DNA of 64,000 nt from Anthostomella pinea. Its lineage: Eukaryota; Ascomycota; Sordariomycetes; Xylariales; Xylariaceae. The notes beneath the pieces were generated by a model. It ran no database searches. It worked only from the letters and a program-made list of their open reading frames with translations, and had not been told where the DNA came from. The stretch lies in assembly GCA_963556695.1 (NCBI GenBank), contig CAUWAG010000006.1, positions 124,001-188,000 of the forward strand, read 5' to 3'. How positions within the stretch are numbered: the first letter of the stretch is position 1; each line of letters opens with the position of its first letter. The position numbers and the translations under genes were made by a program. Below, one piece after another: positions 54,214 through 63,827 of this stretch.

Positions 54214-54602
54214 TAGCTACGTTGCACCGCAGTGAAAATGTAAGTTACTCATGCCACAATTAACAGTACAAAGTCTAACATGCCTAGACGCATTGCGAGT
54301 GCCACGACCCAAGATGCAATAGGCTTGTGGGCCGGCATAGTGCAGAGCAAGGGTAGAGGGACAACTCGAAAGCAACAGGGAAACGTCACATCACGGAGAG
54401 TGATATGGTGGAGGAGCAAGTCGGTTCGATATGAACGCTGGTCTATCGAGACAGCAAGCATGGAAATGGGCACACGACGCTATAGGTTCCCTAGCTAGCT
54501 AGCGCACATAATCCTTACTTCGCTGATCAACATGGGACTTCTTTTCCTATTTCTTTGACTTTGCAGAGCGGACCTTTCAGGTGATATTGATCGGAATATC
54601 TT
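54214..54602. other. Intergenic stretch, nothing recognised
   Basis: Short overlapping ORFs on both strands without domains; the kinase-like gene's 3' UTR would lie at its right end. Confidence 0.4.
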
Positions 54603-55358
54603 TTAACACTCCAGACATTCCTCTAGGAGGGCCGACCGTAGCTTTGAGAGGCTGTACAGGTCGTTCTCCCGCCTTGATCGACTCTCCCCATCTGGGGTCC
54701 ACCCATAGGTCCCTGCCTTTGAGCCCAGCTCATCGCCCTCTTGCTTGCATGAGTCAAAATCTATGATGACAGGCCGGTCCCCGTCCATCATGATATTCGA
54801 CGGATTTAGGTCGTTGTGTACAAGTCCCAGTTCATGCATGTGACGGACACCTGCTTCAACACCAAGCAGACACCGACTCTTATCAAAACGTGTCTTCTCT
54901 TCCAATAACTGCGACAGTGCCGTCGGATACTTGGCAAAACCAAGGCCTCTTATCCTTCCTGCCTTCACGATGCAGCCGAGATATTGAGCAATATTGGGAT
55001 GTGGATGTTTACTCAGGATCTCGCACGCCTTCACCTCGGTCAATATGTGGCAGTCGTAGCCAGGGATATCAGCGGCGTTTTCGTAGTACAGTAGTCGGGG
55101 TCGCTTGAAGTAGGAGGTGGAGGGTAGAGGGTCGGGAGCTAGGGTCAGGTTGGGATCGGCCAAAGGGTAGATGCGATCCCCAGGAATTGGGCTTATGTCC
55201 AGTTCATTGATATCTATCGTCGGTGATCGAAATATTCGTTGTGTAGTTTTGGCGTAAAAGTAATCGCCGGCATCGTCACGCAAGATGATCTTGGCGTAGT
55301 CAAAAGAGAGACCATCATCTGTTTCAATGAAGAATTCGCCTTTTTCGCAGATGTCCAT
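54603..55358 (-). CDS. Protein-kinase-like protein, short, DFG-variant
   Basis: ATG at 55358 (MDICEKGEFFIETDDG), 251 residues; an ATG at 55424 would add a hydrophobic extension (CLTLLILFGYIILI) and cannot be excluded. C-lobe motifs are clear: HPNIAQYLGC, GVRHMHELGLVHNDLNPSN (HND instead of HRD, as in APH-like and atypical kinases) and VIIDFDSCK (DFD instead of DFG). GTYGWTPDGE corresponds to the activation-loop GTxxWxAPE region. The N-lobe is divergent, with a possible Glu of helix C in ILTEVKACEIL. Small fungus-specific kinases of this sort are numerous and uncharacterised. The frame is intact. Activity is uncertain because the N-lobe lysine is not obvious. Confidence 0.7.
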   Translation of the reverse strand: MDICEKGEFFIETDDGLSFDYAKIILRDDAGDYFYAKTTQRIFRSPTIDINELDISPIPGDRIYPLADPNLTLAPDPLPSTSYFKRPRLLYYENAADIPGYDCHILTEVKACEILSKHPHPNIAQYLGCIVKAGRIRGLGFAKYPTALSQLLEEKTRFDKSRCLLGVEAGVRHMHELGLVHNDLNPSNIMMDGDRPVIIDFDSCKQEGDELGSKAGTYGWTPDGESRSRRENDLYSLSKLRSALLEECLEC

Positions 55359-55675
55359 TGCTGCTCTGGGTTTGGCAATCAGTATTATGTAACCAAAGAG
55401 GATGAGTAGAGTTAAGCAGTGCATTTATCCACGGGCATCAATCGTAACGTCGCGTCAAGGTTCGATCTGCCAGCATAATTGATGTTTGGGAGATGGAGAG
55501 GGACACGTAGTTTGACGCGAGCATCGAAGTATCCCTAGCCACGATGCTAAGCCACCTGCCCGCCACCCCCACCGGCTCAAGCGGCTGCTGTGCCAGGCGC
55601 TAACTGCGCCGAGCTGTTTGTCCATCGTTAGGTTGATGGGCGGTCTCGTCGTCGGACGACGAAGGCAAATACTAA
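55359..55675. other. Kinase-like gene upstream region
   Basis: Intergenic, GC-rich from about 55540. No gene seen. The promoter of the kinase-like gene should lie here. Confidence 0.4.
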
Positions 55676-55815
55676 AGCCGGATCTGGCAGCAAGCTTCTC
55701 CTAGTTGACATGAAAACGAGTCAGCTGGTATCGTACGGGTCAGGCGTGGAATGAAGGAGGGAAATGTCGAATGGGAGGGCGTACCCTGGGCTTCATGTCA
55801 AAGCATTCCTAGAGC
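55676..55815. repeat. Copy of the small-gene fragment/flank repeat
   Basis: AAAGCCGGATCTGGCAGCAA corresponds to the complement of the AGFKD region at 47510-47540. The following stretch (GAAAACGAGTCAGCTGGTATC through GAAATGTCGAATGGGA) is repeated at 57736-57836. Confidence 0.7.
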
Positions 55816-56288
55816 TTGACGAGGGCCGCCATGTCGCGCACAGTAATCGTCGGAGGCCGCAGCTTCATGTGCCGTCGTCTGCTGTATTGGAAGGCGCAGT
55901 GGTGAATGTACGTGTCTGGGCGCGTGGGTGTGGGTGCTGGTGAAGGAGTCGACTGCTGATGCGGAATGATGGGTGGAGGAAAATAGGCGTCGGCAAGGCT
56001 GAGGGATCTGCACGACGTGGGAATGTGCTGTCATTGCGGGCCAGGACCCTTGCCCCACAGCAACCGGATGGGGTGAGCCACCTCTTGAGTTTATGATGCT
56101 CCTGAAGCCTTACAGACGCCTCGACATAAAACAGTAGCTCGACCCACTCCATACTCCGGATCCTCAACTGGAGGACCCTTTCTGTTATCTGTTCTAACAT
56201 CAGCCAGAATCCCTCCTTCGGCTTTGACACGGAAATCGTAACGAGGCGACCTTTTCAAACCTCGGGCGGCTACGCCTGCTACTTAAGG
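55816..56288. other. Intergenic, no supported gene
   Basis: Overlapping ORFs on the complement without domains. The right end is upstream of the JmjC/SET paralogue fragment, comparable to the 5' flank of the gene at 45777. Confidence 0.35.
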
Positions 56289-56976
56289 ATGGCTCCCCAA
56301 CCACTGCCGCCCGGACTGCAGCAAGAATACGATAGTTTTTGGCAAGAGATCTTAATGAAGCTCCTGCAAGAGATCAGAACGTTAGGGACTACAATTTTCC
56401 GCACAGTAAACAGTCAAGCTTCTGGCCAGCCCAGCGAGACGCGGTCCGGCAAGTTTCCCGGGACGAACGAGTTGAGTAACGATATCTCAGTGCACCTAGA
56501 AGAAGTCGCCGAGCAATTCGTCCGGAGCATCGATGCCGAGTTCAACCGGCGCTTCTCCTCGCTAAGCGTATCCACGGAGCCCGGTCCGATTCAAGGTGAC
56601 GCTACCGCCGGCGGTAGCGCAAGGGCACGGATTGATACGCGTCCGAGAGAGACGAGCATCCGACTGACCAAGGTACCACGGAACGCTTGCCGAATCTGGC
56701 CACATCAATAACCTCGAGGATGTGCATTGGGCCGATCTCCAAAAAGCGATCAAGTCGCCCGAAGATCATGACCTCCTTGGGGTGAAGTACACATCTGGCC
56801 AGGCTGGCAAGGGGTTCTCACGACTCACGACATCTATGCGGACAGAATTCGAGTTCCCCAATTTTGAAGCCATAAACGGTCCTTTGAAATCCGACATCGA
56901 CATGTACCTTCAGCAACTGACTAACAATCCCCCAAAGCGGCCGATTCCGTATTATGTCGGGCCTGTCGCTGAGTAG
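56289..56976 (+). pseudogene. Partial paralogue of the JmjC/SET gene, N-terminal part
   Basis: ATG at 56289 (MAPQPLPPGLQQEYDSF) matches the start of the gene at 45777. The first frame runs 140 codons to 56711 and is followed, after a deletion of about 300 bases relative to the parent, by a second frame (MHWADLQKAIKSPEDHD...) ending near 56968. The match stops in IPYYVGP, just before the JmjC metal-binding region. From 56968 the DNA switches to the 3' flank of the parent gene in opposite relative orientation, ending this copy. Confidence 0.8.
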
Positions 56977-57274
56977 TCGGGGGGAAGTGATTCGAGTTAT
57001 GCCAGGGGCTAATGCGTCGTATGCATGCGATAGCAATATCGTGTAGCAGTAAGGGATGATCCTCACTAATGGGTTGGCTCACCATGGATCGATCCGTATC
57101 CTTGGAGCCAGTCACGTGATCAAGCATTCCCCCTGGTCACATGATCCTCCGCCGACCTGTCTGGTCGGACTTGATTGTTACGGCGTGCTTTCTAGCAAGA
57201 ACTACTGACTGCCACAATGCCTGCTAAACCTGCCAGCGCATTACACTTATGTTGACGAAAGTCCATTACAATCT

Positions 57275-57575
57275 TCAGAGACACCCAATTCCGCCCAAAG
57301 AGTCCTTCCCCCAATTGACAGTGATCTCTTCTCCATCCCCTATATCCCGTAACATATAAACAACAATCCGGTACCTCTGAGATATCGCTGTACCACGTAC
57401 CACTGCTGAGGGGTGTCGGCACCGGTGGTTCACAAAGCGGAGAATGTTGCTCTCCATTCCAGTATAGATCTGGGCGACAGTCGGCTCACCTGCAATATCA
57501 TTATGCATAAAATCCAAAAGAAAGCCATCCTCATGCATGCCCGGGGCTACCATGCGTCTGAGAACCTGTCCAATA
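57275..57575 (-). pseudogene. Partial paralogue of the JmjC/SET gene, SET end
   Basis: Complement frame MVAPGMHEDGFLLDFMHND through LRFVNHRCRHPSAVV and DGEEITVNWGKDSLG, ending shortly after GIGCL. It corresponds to residues from about 872 of the gene at 42856-45777, lacking the last Cys of the post-SET. It lies on the opposite strand to the N-terminal fragment at 56289, so the two halves were inverted relative to one another. Confidence 0.8.
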
Positions 57576-57584
57576 CACGGCTCG

Positions 57585-57836
57585 GTTTACTTGGGACGGT
57601 TCTCGGCATCGTGGAAATTTTCTCGGTCGGTCAGGGAGGTGTTGGGGCGATCGGGTTTGAGGTATGGTTTGTAATGAGCTCTGACGGCGGCAGTATCCTT
57701 GAAGCCGGCTCTGGCAGTAAAATTCTCCCATCTAACCTGAAAACGAGTCAACTGGTATCGTATGGGTCATGCCTGGAATGAGGGAAGGAAATGTCGAATG
57801 GGACTGAGTACTTTGGGCTTCGTGTACAGCATTCTT
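57585..57836. repeat. Copy of the small-gene fragment/flank repeat, abutting gypsy
   Basis: Left part (GGACGGTTCTCGGCATCGTG through GAAGCCGGCTCTGGCAG) matches 47405-47530; right part matches 55706-55815. At about 57837 it changes abruptly to gypsy integrase. Confidence 0.7.
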
Positions 57837-57837
57837 A

Positions 57838-60490
57838 GATCAGCTTCAAACAAGCACCAGTGTTTCCATGCTCTGTCTGGGATCTCCGTGGGTTTGAGTA
57901 GTCCGTATGGTTTGTGTCGTGCTGCCTTGGCTTTGTTGCAGATGTTGCATTCCTTGATGACTTCCTTCACCGTCTTGGTGAGTCCTGGGAATTCATATCG
58001 TCGTCTCAGGCATTCCTTCGTCTTGAAGATGCCTTGGTATCCGTGAGTCAGGTGTTCGTGGAATTGTCGTACAAATTCCGTCCTGTGTTGCTCCGGAATC
58101 TCTATCTTCCCGTTCGTGGTTGCCGCGTTTTTGAATGTAGTCGTCCACTCGTCTTGGATCTCGATTTGGTGTGTTGCGTTGATCGTGAGGTTTCCGTGTT
58201 CGTCAGCCTTCAGCAACGCTCGTACTTCCTTTGGGACCTTCTGCTCTTGGTCACTTCGTCTGCTAAGGATGTCTGCCCTTACGTTTTCTGTTCCTTTGAT
58301 GTAGATGATCTGGAAGTTGAACTCCGATAGGAACTCCGCCTATCGTGTCTGTCGTTTGTTCAACTCCTTTGTCATCATAAAGTGTGTCAGGTTCTTGTGG
58401 TCTGAATAGACCTTTACTGGTCTCTCTGTACCGCTAAGATATGGTTTCCACTCCTTGAACGCTTTGATAACTACCATCAGTTCCTTGTCGTGGATCTGGT
58501 AGTTTAATTCTGGTCCGTGTAGCTTTTTAGAGAAGAACGCTACAGGGTGTAGCTTGCCATTCTCATCGCGTTGGCCAAGCTGTCCTCCGAGTGCGTAGTC
58601 GGATGCGTCTGTTTCGACTTCGAATTCCTTTTCAGGGTCTGGTAGCCTCGTGACCGGGTCACTGAGGATAAGTTCTTGAATGGTATCGAAAGCCTGCTGT
58701 TCTTTGGCTGTCCATTCGAATTTCCGGGTGTTCTTCGTTAGGTCCATAAGGGGTCCGGCGTGCTTCCCAAAGTTCGTGATGAGAGGTCGAACGTAATTTA
58801 TAAATCCCCCGAATGCTCGTACGTCTGCGACACTGTTTGGTACTGGCCGGTCTCTGACTGCTGAAATCTTTGACTCTTGGATCCGCACTTCTCCTGGGGT
58901 GATGGTGAATCCTAGGAAGTCTACTCGTTGCGTATGGAAGTTGCTTTTCTTGGTGTTGACTAGTAACTTGGCGGCTTAGAGGGCTGCTAGTACTAGATTT
59001 ACGTGCTTCCGATGTTCGTCTATCGTTTACGAGTGGATCAGGATGTCGTCCAGGTATACTACCACGAATTTGTCGACAAATTCGCGTAGAACGTGTGTGA
59101 TCATAGTCTGAAAACTTGCTAGTGCGTTGGTTAGCCCGAACGGCATAACCAGGTATTCGTAATGACCGTAGCATGTTCTGAATGCTGTCTTCCATTCCTC
59201 TCCTTGGGCAATTCGGATGAGGTTGTAGGCGTCGGATAGGTCCAGTGCTGTGAACCATCTGGCCTTCTGTAGTCGATCCCGTAGTTCTCGTATCAGTGGT
59301 AGGGGGTATTGATTCTTCGTCGTGATGTTGTTGAGCTGTCGGTAGTCAACGCATAGTCGTAGCTTCCTGTTCTTCTTAGGAACAAATAGTATTGGGTATC
59401 CAGCTGGTGATATCGATGGTCTGATGTAACCTCTTGTTAGGTTCTTATCGATGTATTCCTGCAGTTCTTTCCACTGCGTGTTGTTGAGTCCGTATATCGG
59501 GAAGAATCTTGGATGTTGTCCTTCCTGTATCGGTACGCTGTGATCCCGTCTGCTGCGCTCTGGTAAACCTGTTTCTGTGTCGTGTTTTCTGCTGAACAGG
59601 GCGCCGTACTGCTGGTACTCCTCTGGTACTCGAGCCTCGTGTATCGGCTTGGACTCCTTGGTCATCACAAAGATCCTAAGTGTCCTTTCAGGCTTGCTTG
59701 CGGGCTTTTGCTCTGAGCGTTGCGCAGAGGCTAAGTCTCTTCCTGGTGTATTCCACTGGAGATGGCCAGTTCTCTAATTGACTCTGGGATTGCTCACCTG
59801 CAACCAGGGTATCCCCAAAATCATCTTATGCCCTGAGATGTCCGCGATGTCGAGCATAAGTTCCTCGGCGTATCCTTGGATATCGAGTGAGAGTGCTGCA
59901 GTTTCTCTCTTGATGTTTACTTGTTCGTACGTTGCTAAACTTCTATTAACGGTCCTGAGTCGGTATGGGGCGTCTTTTTGTTTCCATGGTATTCGGAGCT
60001 TGTTGACGATTCGTGATGAGATGTAATTTCCTTGTGCTCTTGTATCGATCATCGCCTGGATCCTGTGTTCTTTGTATATGGCTTCGATGATGATGTGTTC
60101 GTATAGTCATGTATTGATTTTGTACAGGGATTTATTGTTTAGGTCCAGCGGTTGTCCCGTTATTGCTGGCCTCTTCCATTTTTTGAATAGGCTCGTACTC
60201 GTCTTTGGCGAGTCTCGGGGCTGACTTGCGCATTGTTGCTTGGTCGTTGTCGACCCGTAGGTGCTGGTGTCGATTGTCTGGTCCTCTTCTGGGGTTGATT
60301 GTTTCCCCTTACTGGAAGTAGGATCCTGGTCTGCTTTCCTTGGTAGGCTTGCTTGATTTCTCTCTATGCCTTGGCTTTTCTTGTGGCATGGATGAGACAT
60401 TCGTCCTGGAGGCACTGGCTCTACTCCTGGTCTTGCAGACATTCCCAGGGATATGCCGGGTCGGGTCATAAAATCGCGTAGGTCTCCCTA
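57838..60490 (-). pseudogene. gypsy pol (protease, RT, RNase H, start of integrase)
   Basis: One frame throughout, interrupted by a handful of stops and by no frameshift. Protease: IDTRAQGNYIS (the family Asp-Ser/Thr-Gly active site changed to DTR). RT: YRQLNNITTKNQYPLPLI, FTALDLSDAYNLIRI, MPFGLTNALASFQ and catalytic VVYLDDILIHS. RNase H: VETDASDYALGGQLGQ and VYSDHKNLTHFM. Integrase zinc finger: HEHLTHGYQG...CNICNKAKA. Stops after DDILIHS, in AAL and after NKRQTR replace likely Lys/Gln, Gln and Trp codons. It ends at the break near 57838, before the integrase catalytic core. Confidence 0.9.
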
Positions 60491-60546
60491 TGCGTGGTAA
60501 CGATTCTTCGAGTCTTGTGTTCCAGGTATAGTCTGGTGATAAAGTG

Positions 60547-62214
60547 TTACCCAGTCCTTGTGGGGAACCACTGATAGTGTAGTTTCTCCCTCAGGTGTAA
60601 TCCACAGTCATTAAGAATACAGGAAATCCAGGACAATTCCTTATGTCCTAGTCCTTTTGGTATCAAACGTGTGTCTTCTTTTTGTGTGTTGACCTTTGGT
60701 GGTTTGTCCACATAGGTCTGGATGTAGTCGATTACTTTTTTGTCTTCTTCTACTCTTCGCCCTGGGACTGCAATCCATCCATCGGTTTGGAGTCCTCGTT
60801 TCTCCTGGAGTTTTTCGCTTTGTTTTTGAGCTGTCATCTGCTCGAATAGTTTTAGATTGAGTTCTTGGAAGTGTTGTGCATTGAATTCTTGTGTGGTAGC
60901 GCTGCTTTTGCTGGCCGTGGTTGTGACGTGGACTTCTGGTCGTGATCTGCCTTGTGTCACGATTCGAATATCGTCCTTGAATCGGTGATAGTTTTCTGGA
61001 GTGATCTCGGGTAGCTCTGGTCGTCCATTGTCGTCGAATGTCAAGGTATCTTCGTCCGAGTCTTTGTCCTCACTATCTGTCCAACCGTATGGGTGTAGTT
61101 CGTATATGACAGTAGTGTAACAATGGCATCCTTTGCGAATTGCTTCCTGTGATTTGGCTGAGTATGGGTGTGCCGGGCACGCCCTTCCTTCCTGGTCGTG
61201 ATGGCACCTGTATTCTTTTTCTGAAATATGAGGTTCTTGTGAAGTGTTGACCCTAGCCATCATGCTGACTTCCCGCTCTTTGATGTATCCTGAGCGTGTC
61301 GTGGCAGCAGTCTGTCGCTGTGGTTCTGGTACCTTTCTCCATTGGTTGTTGTTCCTTGGTGAGGAGCGGCACTCTTTTTTGTAGTGTTCGTTCCTTCCAC
61401 AGTTGTAACACTTGACGTCCTTCTTGTCATGTTTGGTGGCGTCGAGGTCCATGGGTCCCGAATGGTATCCTGTCGCGGTACTGGGTACCCTAGGGGTGTA
61501 GTTGCGATTATTGTATCGTTGTTTCCCTATGTTTGGTTTAATGAAAGTCCTGACCCCTGAGCTTTGTTTCTCTGCCTGTTGTTCGTAGAGTCTGTTGTTG
61601 ATTTTGATCACCTGGGTGACATAGTCATCTAGTTCGTCGGGTCGCTGGGTCTTGGACACTTTGTCCTTGATGTCGTCTCTGAGTCCGGTGTAGAACTGTG
61701 CCATAAGAGCATCTTCATCGGTCCAGTCGGTTCGAGATGCGATCTGCTTGAATTCTGCTGCGTACTTGGATGCTGATCCTCGTTGTTGCAGTGTCATGAG
61801 TCGTCGTTCCGCTAACCTGGCTTTGTCAGGGTTTCCGAATGTCGTCCTGAGCTTTCCTTTGAAATGATGATAGCTTTGGAAGACATTGTTGGTCTCGTCT
61901 TCCCTCTCTTCCTCGTTCTTGTCGAGATAGTTTCTCATGGTTGGTTCGAACCATTCGAGGGCCTCGCCCTTAAGGAATCCTGCCACGCAGAGCACCTTGT
62001 CTGGTTCTGTATTGATTTGGCGTGCATAGAACCTGAGGTAGGCTTTGGCCTGGGTAAGGAAGCCTTGGACATTGCCGTCCTTCCCATTATCAGAAGCTGG
62101 AGGGGGTAACTTATACCCACTGTTTCCTGTCATTGGGGTTGCCATGACTTGTGCTTCCAGTTGCTGGTTGCTGCCTTTGAGTTGCTGGATCCTGGTCTGG
62201 AGTTGTTGTATCAT
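60547..62214 (-). CDS. gypsy gag protein
   Basis: 555 codons open from 62214 (MIQQLQTRIQQLKGSNQQ; coiled-coil start) to 60547. The retrotransposon capsid-type region (YLRFYARQINTEPDKVL, LKGEALEWFEPTMRNYL, AAEFKQIASRTDWTDEDAL) is followed by one CCHC knuckle (CYNCGRNEHYKKEC, about residues 268-281) and a Ser/Thr-rich tail. Intact. In the family it forms the particle shell and binds RNA. The downstream pol frame overlaps its end in the -1 frame, so pol was probably made by -1 frameshifting. Confidence 0.88.
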   Translation of the reverse strand: MIQQLQTRIQQLKGSNQQLEAQVMATPMTGNSGYKLPPPASDNGKDGNVQGFLTQAKAYLRFYARQINTEPDKVLCVAGFLKGEALEWFEPTMRNYLDKNEEEREDETNNVFQSYHHFKGKLRTTFGNPDKARLAERRLMTLQQRGSASKYAAEFKQIASRTDWTDEDALMAQFYTGLRDDIKDKVSKTQRPDELDDYVTQVIKINNRLYEQQAEKQSSGVRTFIKPNIGKQRYNNRNYTPRVPSTATGYHSGPMDLDATKHDKKDVKCYNCGRNEHYKKECRSSPRNNNQWRKVPEPQRQTAATTRSGYIKEREVSMMARVNTSQEPHISEKEYRCHHDQEGRACPAHPYSAKSQEAIRKGCHCYTTVIYELHPYGWTDSEDKDSDEDTLTFDDNGRPELPEITPENYHRFKDDIRIVTQGRSRPEVHVTTTASKSSATTQEFNAQHFQELNLKLFEQMTAQKQSEKLQEKRGLQTDGWIAVPGRRVEEDKKVIDYIQTYVDKPPKVNTQKEDTRLIPKGLGHKELSWISCILNDCGLHLREKLHYQWFPTRTG

Positions 62215-62343
62215 GCGGACCAGGTCTTGGGCCGACGTGGTCGGTCCGGTTGCCGTGCTTCCTTTGGGGGTTTGAGGTGCTATTGTCGAGTCGATATTGC
62301 CCAGCAGTCGTCGTGAGTGCTAACTGAACAAGAGTGATCAAAA

Positions 62344-62840
62344 TGTGACGAGCCGTCTAACCTATAAGGCTAAAGGGTTCTATAGGGTTTATGTTCTGAG
62401 GTAAGTCAACACAAAAGACGATAGAGGCTTCTGTCAACTAGAAGACACTCAGATACTGGGGCTTGGTCTGAACTGGGTTCACTGAATAGTCGAGTCGTCA
62501 GGAGATTTCTCCCACCTTAGGGTTGGCTAAGATGCTTAGATTGATCACTGAGATAGAGACTGTCTATCTGTCTAGCTAGGAAATGTCTATCCTTATATAT
62601 CCAATCTCTCCCTCACTAATGGGGTGGATATGTTGGATAACCTTGCTATCTAAGCTATCCTGGATATGTTGGATAACCTCGCTATCCAAGCTATCCAAGC
62701 TATCCATCACGTGATGTCTTGATCACGTGACCTAGACGTTTCCTTAGCCCGTGCGTTCTCCCGGGTTCTCCCAGTTACTGTCCATCTTGTTGGGCCTGCC
62801 AGCGGGCCTCATTCCCTGTACGTCTCGTTAGTTTGTAACA
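62344..62840 (-). repeat. gypsy 5' LTR
   Basis: 497 bp, TGTGACG at the left and GTAACA at the right (TGTTAC...CGTCACA in element orientation). Contains GCTATCCA subrepeats (62640-62710) and two CACGTGA boxes. The sequence next to it on the complement (TTTGATCACTC) does not start with TGG, so the usual tRNA primer site is not obvious. Confidence 0.8.
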
Positions 62841-63202
62841 TCATATAAGCGCATAGTTTTTAACTTAAAAAAGCTAGTAATATATGTATTGATGTTTTTA
62901 TAGCTTAATATAGAGACTATTATATCTTTTATAAATACTACGTTACCTTGAATCGCCAAACAGAAATTTAAAAACCTGCTAATTATATTAAATATACTAG
63001 TGGCCTTGTGGATTATTGCTCAGTATAGTTGTTAAACGGTAGTCAACATATAATTGGTCATAAATTTGATGTTTTTCTGATGTTCTGTGTTTTCCTAGCT
63101 CTTATGTGTATATTGATTCCAATCCTGGGTATATGCCGACCTCTTAATCTGCGTAATTTCTATGATATTTGTTGGTGTTGGATTAAAGGTACGCCTAGAA
63201 GG
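62841..63202. other. AT-rich stretch between gypsy and solo LTR
   Basis: AT-rich, TA-dense to about 63030, then mixed. A 71-codon ORF at 63029-63244 runs into the solo LTR and is hydrophobic but not convincing. Looks like RIP-affected intergenic DNA. Confidence 0.45.
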
Positions 63203-63420
63203 TGTCACGGCGAGCGTACTGAGGAGCTGGGACATGGCCGGTAGCAAGCAGCTATTACTCTATTGACGAGAATATCAAGACTAGAGAGGAAAGGAAGAGA
63301 GAGAGAGAGAGAGATAGGTACAGTGGGAGGTTGCCCCTTTAAGGGGATCCTTTGGTCAGATCCTTCCCCTATTGGGAAGTATCCGCTTGTCATGTGGGAA
63401 GGTCTGTGGAGGCCGTCACA
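63203..63420. repeat. Solo LTR with 5-bp target duplication
   Basis: 218 bp starting TGTCACGGC and ending GGCCGTCACA, flanked on both sides by GAAGG (63198-63202 and 63421-63425). It contains a (GA)n run near 63298-63315. It is not similar to the gypsy LTR at 62344, so it marks a different family whose internal part was lost by LTR-LTR recombination. Confidence 0.8.
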
Positions 63421-63425
63421 GAAGG

Positions 63426-63827
63426 CACCTTGACAGGTAGACAACGGAACCTAGTTGTTCCGTCCCGATCCAGCCCCCTCTAGCACAAAACTGCCACAGT
63501 CGCACAAGGATACTCTAGACAGACGGAATACAGACACACACACTACACTCTGACGATTGGTTCAAATCTGACAGTTGGCATGCTGTTTGGGTCGACCGAT
63601 TCTTTATCTCTACCAACGGTTATCGAGCTTGAGGTTCTTGTTCCTTGTCTGAGCTTCTTCGGGTAATTGACATACCATCCCCCCCATAGAAGTCGGACAC
63701 CCCCACTAGTCGGACAGCTAAACCCCACCATCACCACCAAAACACCCCTTTATTCACACACATGTAAAAGAAGTCATTCAGATCAGAGAAACTCAGCAAA
63801 ATTATCATTTGAGAGCGCTGAAGCTGC
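63426..63827. other. Intergenic region, no supported gene
   Basis: ORF at 63543-63740 on the complement has no domain. Nothing else recognised. Confidence 0.4.

Larger units (their letters stand above)
57838..62840 (-). mobile_element. Ty3/gypsy LTR retrotransposon, 3' end missing
   Basis: On the complement: 5' LTR (62840-62344), gag, then protease, RT, RNase H and the start of integrase, the gypsy order. The element is cut off at about 57838 inside integrase, so the catalytic core and 3' LTR are gone and no target duplication can be tested. Only scattered nonsense codons; gag is fully open. Confidence 0.92.
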
